64,000 nt of DNA, taken from assembly GCF_000876015.1 (NCBI RefSeq), contig NZ_BBQM01000014.1:124001-188000 (forward strand), written 5' to 3'. Below, in pieces: positions 8,070 to 15,251 of this stretch. Numbering within the stretch: the first letter of the stretch is position 1; every line of letters begins with the position of its first letter. The translations under genes and the position numbers were made by a program. The notes below the pieces were generated by a model. It made no database searches. It was not told the DNA's origin and saw only the letters and a program-made list of their open reading frames with translations. Origin of the DNA: Cupriavidus basilensis. Lineage in GTDB: Bacteria; Pseudomonadota; Gammaproteobacteria; Burkholderiales; Burkholderiaceae.

Positions 8070-8909
8070 TCAGGCTTCCAGGCAGCTCAGCGGCGCGCTT
8101 TCCGGGCCGGGCTCGTTGGCGCTCTGGCGCTGCCGCTGGCGCCGCACGCCGAGGGTCATCTCGGCGTGCGCGGCGTCGAGCCAGGCGGTGCGGTGGCGCA
8201 CCGGGTCGCGCGGCGAGAGCGCTTCGGCGCCGACCTGCCGCAGGAAATACTTGACCATGCTGCCGGCGCGCGCGGGCACCGGCAGCATGCCGAGCAACTG
8301 GCGCCGCTGCAGCAGGCCGGTGTCGACGGCATGGCCCAGCGCGGCCCACGCGGTGCGGCCCAGCGCCACGTACAGGACTTCGCCGCCGGCCTGGGCGAGC
8401 CGCTCGAGGAACAGCGCCTCGAACACGTTGCGCAGCATCGGCACCGCCATCAGTTCTTCGAGGTCGCCGTCGTAGGCCAGGCCGCGCCGCGTGGTGGCGT
8501 AGGGCAGCAGGGCCAGCGGCTGCAGTCGCGCGAAGCCGTCGCCCCACAGCGAGGCCGCGTTCGGCAGGCCCACCAGCTGCGGGATGCCGAAATGGTCCAG
8601 CATGCGGATCAGGTTGGGCCGCACCAGCCGCCCGCCCAGCTCCACCTGGCGCTTGTTCTCGCGCTGGATGGCGCGCCCGGGCGCGTGCCGCTGCAGCAGG
8701 CGCTCGGTCAGTTCCGCGGCGAGCTGCACGTGGGTGTGGCCGGGCGTGGTGCTCACCAGCGCCAGCCGCGCGTCCGCGTGCGTGTGCTCGAACGGCACGT
8801 AGCGCATGACATAGAAGCGATCGCGATCAACCAGTACCGGCTTGTCGATCACGGACGCCGCCGACCCGCGCCGGATGCGCGAGCAGTACTCTTCCAGATA
8901 GTTCGCCAA
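8070..8909 (-). CDS. Conserved hypothetical protein, possibly uracil-DNA-glycosylase-like fold
   Basis: A 279-residue soluble protein I cannot assign with confidence. No signal peptide, membrane helix or cysteine cluster is visible. The middle part alternates strands and helices (FGIPQLVGLPNAASLWGDG, then VLYVALGRTAWAAL, then LLGMLPVPARAGS), and that spacing is faintly reminiscent of the uracil-DNA-glycosylase superfamily, where a strand ending in LG.TA and a later HP-like loop line the active site. The match is too weak to name a function. The TTG start at 8909 is supported by AGGCGGGGA a few bases upstream. It stands alone, with its own terminator at 7931-7950. Confidence 0.6.
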   Translation of the reverse strand: MANYLEEYCSRIRRGSAASVIDKPVLVDRDRFYVMRYVPFEHTHADARLALVSTTPGHTHVQLAAELTERLLQRHAPGRAIQRENKRQVELGGRLVRPNLIRMLDHFGIPQLVGLPNAASLWGDGFARLQPLALLPYATTRRGLAYDGDLEELMAVPMLRNVFEALFLERLAQAGGEVLYVALGRTAWAALGHAVDTGLLQRRQLLGMLPVPARAGSMVKYFLRQVGAEALSPRDPVRHRTAWLDAAHAEMTLGVRRQRQRQSANEPGPESAPLSCLEA

Positions 8910-9126
8910 AGTGTCCCCGCCTTACCGCAGATTTCTCTCTGTCTTCGCCCTGTCGCCGGGCGTGTTCCTGCATGGTAAGTCGCGTGCGCGCGCCAGGCAA
9001 AGGCGGCGGTGCCGTTTCCGGCGCGGGGGGCCGGCGGGTATGTGGGGCAGCGAACCAAGCGCGCGCGGGTGCCATCCCGATGGCGGATGGACGCGGCGCG
9101 CCCGCGCGGCCGGTGGCCGTGCCGCG

Positions 9127-9360
9127 TCAGCGCGCCACGCGCTGCTCCTTGCGGCAGGCCTTGCAGACATGCTCGAGGCCGCCGCGGCGGCGCCCGTCGC
9201 GCGAGAAGAACTCGCCGTCGGCGGGCCAGTATTCGCCGCAGTTGCGGCACAGCTTGAGCGGGCCGATATCAGACATCATCACCTCGGTGGCGGCATGGGC
9301 GGTGTGGCCCGCATGGGAGGCGGCGCACGGGCGCTCGAGTGCGGTGGCGTGGTCGTACAT
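9127..9360 (-). CDS. Small zinc-binding protein (two CxxC knuckles)
   Basis: A 77-residue protein whose C-terminal half carries a two-knuckle zinc motif, KLCRNCGEYWP and HVCKACRKEQ. Only this part looks conserved. The pattern CRNCG..WPADGEFFSRDG resembles short phage- or plasmid-type zinc proteins that may bind nucleic acid. The N-terminal 30 residues are His/Ala-rich and probably disordered. The ATG at 9360 is well supported by a GGAGA ribosome-binding site. An internal ATG-ATG pair before SDIGPLKLC could give a shorter product. Function unknown. Confidence 0.6.
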   Translation of the reverse strand: MYDHATALERPCAASHAGHTAHAATEVMMSDIGPLKLCRNCGEYWPADGEFFSRDGRRRGGLEHVCKACRKEQRVAR

Positions 9361-9552
9361 GGTTTCTCCTTGCCTGGCGCGAACGGGCCGGCGTTGGTCA
9401 GGTGTGCGGGCGCGGGCGCGTGGCGCGCGTGGCGCGGGTCCCGGCGGGACGGCTGAAATACCCGGTTACGAAATGGACGGCCGCGCGGGCCGGATCCGCC
9501 CCGGCCGCGCGCGCGCGCGGGGCGCGGGCCGCATGGCCGCCGGCGCGGGCCT

Positions 9553-9654
9553 TCATCGCGCGAGCAGGCTGGAGCAGGCCATCAGCAGCCATCCCGCCGC
9601 CGCGCAGGCGCCCAGCCATCCCAGCAGGACCAGCACGATGGTGGTCCACTTCAT
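9553..9654 (-). CDS. Possible 33-residue single-helix membrane peptide
   Basis: A short frame encoding one hydrophobic helix (MKWTTIVLVLLGWLGACA, continuing AAAGWLLMA). The pattern of one lysine and then a clean membrane segment resembles many small bacterial membrane peptides. No convincing ribosome-binding site precedes the ATG at 9654, and in-frame codons continue upstream. It may be chance. Kept as a low-confidence call because nothing else explains this stretch. Confidence 0.25.
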   Translation of the reverse strand: MKWTTIVLVLLGWLGACAAAGWLLMACSSLLAR

Positions 9655-10016
9655 CGGGGCTGCCGCCGCGGCGCCGCAAGGGCTGCGCGCGGTGCGGCAG
9701 GGGTGGCGCGGCGGCGCGCGGGCAGCGCTGCCGGGCGCCATGACGGCGGCTGTGCTCGGGTGTCATTCATGCGACTTCCTTCAGACAGGCAAGACGGCGC
9801 TTGCACAACGGTGCAGCTTAGCCACCGCGCAGCACCGCTGTGTGTCCGGGTTGTAAGGAAATGTGCACGGCCGCGGGCGCCGCCGGGCGCGCCGGCGCTG
9901 CCTGGCGCCGCCCGGCGTGTTCCGGTCGCCTTCCCTATAATGGCCGCTCGTGCCGCCGGCCTGGCGCCGCCGGCACGCCGCATTCCGCATCCATCCGCTT
10001 ACGCTCCGGCCACGCC
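9655..10016. other. Gene-poor stretch upstream of the M14 peptidase
   Basis: No credible gene is seen here. It holds a few GC-rich short frames without family features and, near its right end, a consensus TATAAT at 9936-9941 that is listed separately. Confidence 0.5.
9936..9941 (+). promoter_or_regulatory. Candidate -10 element (TATAAT) for the M14 peptidase gene
   Basis: A perfect TATAAT lies about 75 bases upstream of the ATG at 10017, notable in DNA this GC-rich. No good -35 hexamer is found 16-18 bases upstream (CGGCGT at 17 bp), so it would need an activator or be weak. Confidence 0.4.
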
Positions 10017-11744
10017 ATGACGACCCTGCTCGACGCTACCTTTGCCCGCACCCTCGATACTCTGGTCGAACGCCTCGCGGCCATGCCCGGCGCGCGCGCC
10101 CAGGCGTGGGTGTTCGAGGATGCCGACGCGCGCCGCGCGGCCGAGCGGCGGCTGGCCGCCGCCGGCGTGCGGGCGGAGATCCGCAGCGCGTACAAGCCGC
10201 TGGTGCATTTCTTCCTCGACGATTTTCCCGGTGAGGTGGATGTGGCGCAGCGCGCCGCCCACGGCGTGACGGTGCGCCTGCCCGCGGCCGCCACGGACAA
10301 GGAGGCGCAGCGCTTCCGCCTGGAGGCCTATCCGCTGGCCGGCCTGCTGCCCGAGGGCGCCCTGCGCCTGGCCGACGGCGACGCCGACGCGCACTACGTG
10401 GTCGAAGCCGGCGGCGAGGCCCGCCGCGTGTTCGTGCCGCTCGCGGCCTCGGGCGCGCCGTGCGGATGGCTGCGCCTGTGGCAGGGCGAGGCGCTGGTCG
10501 AGGACGGGCCGCTGGCCACCGAATACGAACTGGCCTTCGCCGCGGCGATGGACGCGATCCGCGCGCATGGCTGGGGCGGGCGCGCGCCGTATTTCGACGT
10601 GCTGCGCATCGCCATCGGCACCGGCGGCATCGAGCGCCGGCTGGCCTACCAGGACGAATGCATCAGCACGCGCGAGGCGCTGCACGAGGACCTGTATTTT
10701 TCCGTGCTGGAATATTTCCAGGACCGCGCCGGCCTGCCGCGCGGGGACCGCACCCTGCAGCCGGGCCAGATCGTGCCGGACGTGCATGCGGGCGCCAGCG
10801 AGGGCGCCACGCACGTGCGCGTGGAGGTGCTGCCGCACCCGCGGCCGGCCGCCGCCGGCGCCGCGCCGCTGTCCGCGGCGGCGCTGGCCGCGCTGGCGCG
10901 CCCGCTCACGCCCGAGGAGGCCGCCACCGAAATGGCGGCGCTCGGCGGCACGCGCTTCAGCGCGATGTCCACGCAAGGGCGCGTGGTCCACGGCACGCAT
11001 ATCGAAGGCGCGCTGCCCGGGCTGGTGATCTCGGGCGGGCAGCATGCCAACGAGAGTTCCGGCGTGGTCGGCGCGCTGCGCGCGGCGCACGCGCTGCGGC
11101 AGCGCCCGCAGGCCAACTTCGCCGTGATCGCGCTGGAGAACCCGGACGGCGCGGCGCTGCACGCGCGGCTGCGCGAGGACAATCCGCGCCACATGTCGCA
11201 TGCCGCGCGCTACACCGCGCTGGGCGACGACCTCGAGGCGCGCACCGCGGCGCCGTTCGGCGAAAAGGCGGCGCGGCTGGAGGCGGCCGAGCGCACCGGC
11301 GCCGGGCTGCACATGAGCCTGCACGGTTATCCCGCCCACGAGTGGACGCGCCCGCTCACCGGCTACGTGCCGCCGGGCTTCGAGACCTGGACCATTCCCA
11401 AGGGATTTTTCCTGATCCTGCGCCATCACGGCGGGGTCGAGGACAAGGCGCTGGCGTTCATGCAGGCGCTGACGGCGGCGCTGGCCGCCTCGCCGGAACT
11501 GGCCGCGTTCAACGCGCGGCAGCTTGCCACCTGGGGCGCGCATGCGGGCGCGGTGCCGTTCCCGGTGATCAACGGCATTCCGTGCATGATCGTGGAGGAT
11601 CACCGCTCCACGGTGCCGTTCATGCTGGTCACGGAGTTCCCGGACCAGACCGTCTACGACGATGCCTTCCGCCTGGCTCACACCACGCAGATGCGTGCGG
11701 TGCTGGCGGCGGCGGAACTCTACTGGGCGGGCGCGCTGGCGTAA
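10017..11744 (+). CDS. M14-family zinc carboxypeptidase
   Basis: A 575-residue cytoplasmic protein with an N-terminal region of about 310 residues of unknown role and a C-terminal M14 zinc-carboxypeptidase-like domain. The metal motif HxxE is present as H343 and E346 in ISGGQHANESSG, and a later histidine-bearing motif (GLHMSLHGYPAHEW, H436 or a neighbour) can supply the third ligand. The segment FAVIALENPDGAALHAR is the typical M14 strand following the first motif. No signal peptide is evident, pointing to a cytoplasmic peptidase or amidohydrolase of succinylglutamate-desuccinylase/carboxypeptidase type. Substrate unknown. It stands alone in its orientation. Confidence 0.8.
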   Translation: MTTLLDATFARTLDTLVERLAAMPGARAQAWVFEDADARRAAERRLAAAGVRAEIRSAYKPLVHFFLDDFPGEVDVAQRAAHGVTVRLPAAATDKEAQRFRLEAYPLAGLLPEGALRLADGDADAHYVVEAGGEARRVFVPLAASGAPCGWLRLWQGEALVEDGPLATEYELAFAAAMDAIRAHGWGGRAPYFDVLRIAIGTGGIERRLAYQDECISTREALHEDLYFSVLEYFQDRAGLPRGDRTLQPGQIVPDVHAGASEGATHVRVEVLPHPRPAAAGAAPLSAAALAALARPLTPEEAATEMAALGGTRFSAMSTQGRVVHGTHIEGALPGLVISGGQHANESSGVVGALRAAHALRQRPQANFAVIALENPDGAALHARLREDNPRHMSHAARYTALGDDLEARTAAPFGEKAARLEAAERTGAGLHMSLHGYPAHEWTRPLTGYVPPGFETWTIPKGFFLILRHHGGVEDKALAFMQALTAALAASPELAAFNARQLATWGAHAGAVPFPVINGIPCMIVEDHRSTVPFMLVTEFPDQTVYDDAFRLAHTTQMRAVLAAAELYWAGALA

Positions 11745-11767
11745 GGGACAGGGCGCGCCACGCGGCG

Positions 11768-11968
11768 TCAGTGAATCGTGCGCGTCACTTTGGTGTGGGC
11801 GGCCTTGGCCGCCGTGCCGCCGCCGGGGGTGGCGTCTTCGTCCTGCTCGATCATCGTGGCCGCGAGGCTGAGCGCGGCCTGCATCTCTTCGTGCGTCAGC
11901 CCCGAGGACAGGGCCAGGCGCACCGCGAGCGATGCGAGCCGGGCGACTTCATAACTGGGAATGGTCAT
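11768..11968 (-). CDS. Small conserved protein of unknown function
   Basis: A 66-residue soluble protein, predicted mostly helical in its first 45 residues (YEVARLASLAVRLALSSG, then THEEMQAALSLAATMIEQDED) with a flexible Gly/Ala/Lys tail. No cysteines and no membrane helix. A good GGAGC ribosome-binding site precedes the ATG at 11968, which supports it as real. It converges with the M14 gene (23-base gap) and lies downstream of cysK in the same direction, 126 bases away. No function recognised. Confidence 0.6.
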   Translation of the reverse strand: MTIPSYEVARLASLAVRLALSSGLTHEEMQAALSLAATMIEQDEDATPGGGTAAKAAHTKVTRTIH

Positions 11969-12094
11969 CTCTGCTCCTTGTTCCGGCCTGTCCGCGGCCG
12001 GCGGGCCGCGGACAGGCCGCTTATCATGGTGGTCGGCGCAAGGCCGGGTCCCTTTTAGTATGGTTCACCGCGCGCCGCGCGCGCATGATTCCGC

Positions 12095-13012
12095 TCAGGC
12101 CGGCAGGAAACCTTCCACCGTCAGGTAGCGCTCGCCGGTGTCGTAGTTGAAGCCGAGCACGGTGGCGCCGGCCGGCAGGTCGGGCAGCTTCTGCGCGATG
12201 GCGGCCAGCGTGGCGCCCGAGGAAATCCCCACCAGCATGCCTTCTTCGCGCGCGGCGCGGCGCGCCATCTCGCGCGCCGGCTCGGCGTCGACCTGGATCA
12301 CGCCGTCGAGCAGCGTGGTGTCGAGGTTGCGCGGGATGAAGCCGGCGCCGATGCCCTGGATCGGGTGTGGCGCGGGCGCGCCGCCGGAGATCACCGGCGA
12401 AGCCACCGGTTCCACCGCGAAGACCTTCAGTTGCGGCCATTTCTGCTTGAGCACGCGCGCGCAGCCGGTGATGTGGCCGCCGGTGCCCACGCCGGTGATC
12501 AGCGCGTCGATGCCCTGCGGGAAATCGGCGAGAATTTCCTGCGCGGTGGTGGTCTCGTGGATCTCGACGTTGGCCGGATTCTCGAACTGCTGCGGCATCC
12601 AGGCGCCCGGCGTGGCCGCCACCAGTTCCTCGGCGCGGGCGATTGCGCCCTTCATGCCCTTTTCGCGCGGCGTCAGGTCGAAGGTGGCGCCGTAGGCCAG
12701 CATCAGGCGGCGGCGCTCCACCGACATGCTGTCGGGCATCACCAGCACCAGCTTGTAGCCCTTGACCGCGGCCACCATCGCCAGCCCGATGCCGGTATTG
12801 CCGGAGGTCGGCTCGATGATGGTGCCGCCGGGCTTGAGCACGCCGGACCGCTCGGCCGCCTCCACCATCGAGAGCGCGATGCGGTCCTTGATCGACCCGC
12901 CGGGGTTGGCGCGCTCGGACTTGATCCAGACCTGGTGCGTCGTGCCGAACAGGCGCTGGATGCGGATGTGCGGCGTGTTGCCAATGGTCTGCAGGATGTT
13001 GTCGGCCTTCAT
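12095..13012 (-). CDS. cysK: Cysteine synthase A (O-acetylserine sulfhydrylase)
   Basis: A 305-residue PLP-dependent enzyme that makes L-cysteine from O-acetylserine and sulfide. The PLP lysine is K42 in NPGGSIKDR. The substrate loop [10 protein letters not shown], the phosphate-binding [10 protein letters not shown] and the serine loop GISSGA are all present. [11 protein letters not shown] identifies the CysK rather than CysM branch. Length is normal. Its ATG follows directly on the TGA of the upstream diguanylate cyclase gene (TGA-ATG), with a GGAG ribosome-binding site inside that gene, so the two may be co-transcribed and translationally coupled. Confidence 0.95.
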   Translation of the reverse strand: MKADNILQTIGNTPHIRIQRLFGTTHQVWIKSERANPGGSIKDRIALSMVEAAERSGVLKPGGTIIEPTSGNTGIGLAMVAAVKGYKLVLVMPDSMSVERRRLMLAYGATFDLTPREKGMKGAIARAEELVAATPGAWMPQQFENPANVEIHETTTAQEILADFPQGIDALITGVGTGGHITGCARVLKQKWPQLKVFAVEPVASPVISGGAPAPHPIQGIGAGFIPRNLDTTLLDGVIQVDAEPAREMARRAAREEGMLVGISSGATLAAIAQKLPDLPAGATVLGFNYDTGERYLTVEGFLPA

Positions 13013-14395
13013 TCAGAGATCTCCAGGGATGGTTTCGATGCGGACCTGCGCGCGGGCCCGCCCATGCATGCACGGGAGGATTCTAGCCGGCCACCGCGCC
13101 GGCATCACGATTTCCGCGCGGCGCCGGCGGCTTCGCCTGACCCCGCTCAATGACAGGCTTCGGCGCACGCCGGCAGGCGCAGCTCGCGCCCCGCGCCCCG
13201 CGCCCGGCCCCCGGGCCTCCAGCGAGGACGCGCTCACCACGCGGCCGCGGCCGCGCCGCTTGGCCTCGTACAGGGCGCGGTCGGCGCTGCCGAACAGGCG
13301 GTCCCAGGCCGCCGCGCCGCCGCCCGGGCCGCCACCCGCGCCGCCGCGCATCTCGGCGACGCCGATGCTGGCGCTGGCGAAGCCGCCCATCTCCGGCGGC
13401 AGCGCGATGGCGCGGATGCCGCGCAGGATGCGGTTGGCCAGCAGGAGCGCGTCGGCCTCGGCGGTATGCGGGCACAGCACGCAGAATTCCTCGCCGCCGT
13501 AGCGCCCGGCCACGTCGGTGGCGCGGTGCTCGCCCTCCACCACTGCGGCGATCTGTCGCAGGATGAGATCGCCGGCGCGGTGCCCGCTGCTGTCGTTGAT
13601 GCGCTTGAAGCGGTCGACGTCGATCACCAGGCAGCTCAGCGGGTGGCCGTGGCGCGCGTACTCGGCCGCCAGCACCCGGGCCGCGCCGTCGACGGCGCCG
13701 CGGTTGAGCAGGCCGGTGAGCGCGTCGAGCCGGGCCTGCCGTTCCTGCGCGGCGAGCATGGCTTCCATCGTCATCACGGTGAAGGCGGCCAGGCCCGCGA
13801 GGATCGCCACGAACGACGGCAGCAGGCGCAGCAGCAGCAGCGCTTCGGCATGGCTGGCGGCCACGGCGGCGCTCACGCCCCACACCGCGTAGAGCCCGCA
13901 GCATTGCGCCAGGCACTGCAGCGCGCAGGCGGCCAGCACCAGCGGGCGCGCGCGGCGGCCCGGCGCCTGCGGCCGCGGCAGCAGCCAGGCCAGCGTGAAG
14001 GCGGCGCAGACGGCCGCCGCCGCGTAGCCCGCGGCCGCGGCCGGGCGGCTGCCTTCGCCCAGCGCGGCGGCGCCCAGCACCGCCAGCATGGCGGCCGCGG
14101 CGGCGCCCGCGGCGCCCGGCGTGGCCGCGCGGCGGCCGTCGGCCATCACGATGCCGCGGTGGATCAGCAACTGGGCGGCCAGCCCCAATGCCGGCGCCAG
14201 CAGCAGGGGCCAGGCCGGCTCGCCGGGCCCGTCGGCCACCAGCAGGCCGGCGGCGCAGGCCAGCGCCAGGCCCACGCCCCAGGCACGGCCCGCGGCGCTG
14301 CGGCGCAGGGCCAGCATCAGCGCTGCCAGGATGCATTGCACGGCGGTAAACAGGACCAGCAGCGCCATGACGGCAGCGCTCTCATCAGACGGCAT
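13013..14395 (-). CDS. Membrane-bound diguanylate cyclase (GGDEF)
   Basis: A 460-residue enzyme predicted to make cyclic di-GMP from two GTP. The N-terminal 210 residues form about six membrane helices (an MHYT/7TM-like anchor rich in Ala and Leu). The GGDEF domain spans about 225-385: LDALTGLLNRGAV, the metal-binding VIDVDRFKRIND, and the active-site loop RYGGEEF with GGEEF at 300-304. The inhibitory I-site RATD lies at 291-294, exactly five residues before GGEEF, so product feedback is likely intact. The last 75 residues are Arg/Ala-rich, without family likeness. The gene is divergent from the pel operon and may supply c-di-GMP to PelD. Confidence 0.9.
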   Translation of the reverse strand: MPSDESAAVMALLVLFTAVQCILAALMLALRRSAAGRAWGVGLALACAAGLLVADGPGEPAWPLLLAPALGLAAQLLIHRGIVMADGRRAATPGAAGAAAAAMLAVLGAAALGEGSRPAAAAGYAAAAVCAAFTLAWLLPRPQAPGRRARPLVLAACALQCLAQCCGLYAVWGVSAAVAASHAEALLLLRLLPSFVAILAGLAAFTVMTMEAMLAAQERQARLDALTGLLNRGAVDGAARVLAAEYARHGHPLSCLVIDVDRFKRINDSSGHRAGDLILRQIAAVVEGEHRATDVAGRYGGEEFCVLCPHTAEADALLLANRILRGIRAIALPPEMGGFASASIGVAEMRGGAGGGPGGGAAAWDRLFGSADRALYEAKRRGRGRVVSASSLEARGPGAGRGARAAPAGVRRSLSLSGVRRSRRRRAEIVMPARWPARILPCMHGRARAQVRIETIPGDL

Positions 14396-15251
14396 GAGAT
14401 TCCCACGGAATGCGGCGCATCGGCGATGCGCCGGAGTTTGCCTTCGAAGATGGCCATGCGTGTCCGCGCGCGGCTCGTCCGCGCCGTGACCTGGCCAGGG
14501 ATATTCCCGAGAGAGGCGGCGCGTGGCCGGAGCGGGTCCGGTGCGATATGGCCGCGATGGGCCGCCATGAAGTCGTTTTCTTGTTTGAGAAAATTCTACA
14601 CAGTGCCGACCTGTAAGAGCTATGTCGTAACAAGGTATGACAATTGTTGACATTGGGTTTGAAACGGGTGACTTACCATTCCTTTCCCGATGCTGCCGGC
14701 GCGGCCCGGGTGGAGGTTTTCCCGGGTGCCGCCCATTTCGCGGGTCGTATTTCATCTGTCGTTTATCGTCCATTCCGACGTTCGGCGGAACGGCTCTGTG
14801 CTATGGTTGTCGCTGCCCAAAAACAACAAAAATGCAGAAAGTATCGACACGGCACGGTGATGCGAAAGTCGCTATCGCCGACCTTGGGAGACAGGCGCCG
14901 GATGCCGGCATGCCCTGTTCCATCAACGGATTGCGGCCGCGCGCACGGAATCGTCGCCGGATGTGACAAGGGACTGCATTCGCCCATCGTGCGAAATCCC
15001 TAGTCCGAAATGCTTATAGGCATGACCATCGGCATGCCTCAGAATTTGCGACCGTAGTGCTTAAATCTGCACTTCGGTATGACCGCGAAAGGGACTGACC
15101 GGCCGACGCCGGACAGCGCGGGCGCAGTAGACGTAAGCAAGCCATGCCTGGAACGCATCGCCTTTCCGGCGCCGCAGCGCGGCGCTCAGAGCAGACGAGG
15201 CGAGCGGCTCCAGGACGGGAATAAAAAAGCCAAAAAAAAAGGGGCCAACAA
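14396..15251. other. 856-bp gene-free region between the diguanylate cyclase gene and pelA
   Basis: No credible gene is seen. The stretch 14580-14870 is visibly less GC-rich than its surroundings. It contains TTGACA at 14647-14652 without a convincing -10 at 16-18 bp, a hairpin GGCGCATC/GATGCGCC at 14414-14432, a hairpin AGGCATG/CATGCCT at 15018-15039, and an A9 tract at 15232-15240 just before the pelA ribosome-binding site. Its length suggests an extensive control region or long leader for pel. I found no match to the c-di-GMP riboswitch consensus I can recall. Confidence 0.6.

Noticed and set aside
14637..15003. Short open frames in the pelA upstream region
   Set aside because: No ribosome-binding sites, no family features and overlapping alternatives in two frames; treated as non-coding.
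15001..15251. Possible c-di-GMP riboswitch in the pelA leader
   Set aside because: I looked for the conserved core of the class I element (CGCAAAGC with receptor) and found no convincing match; only small hairpins are present.
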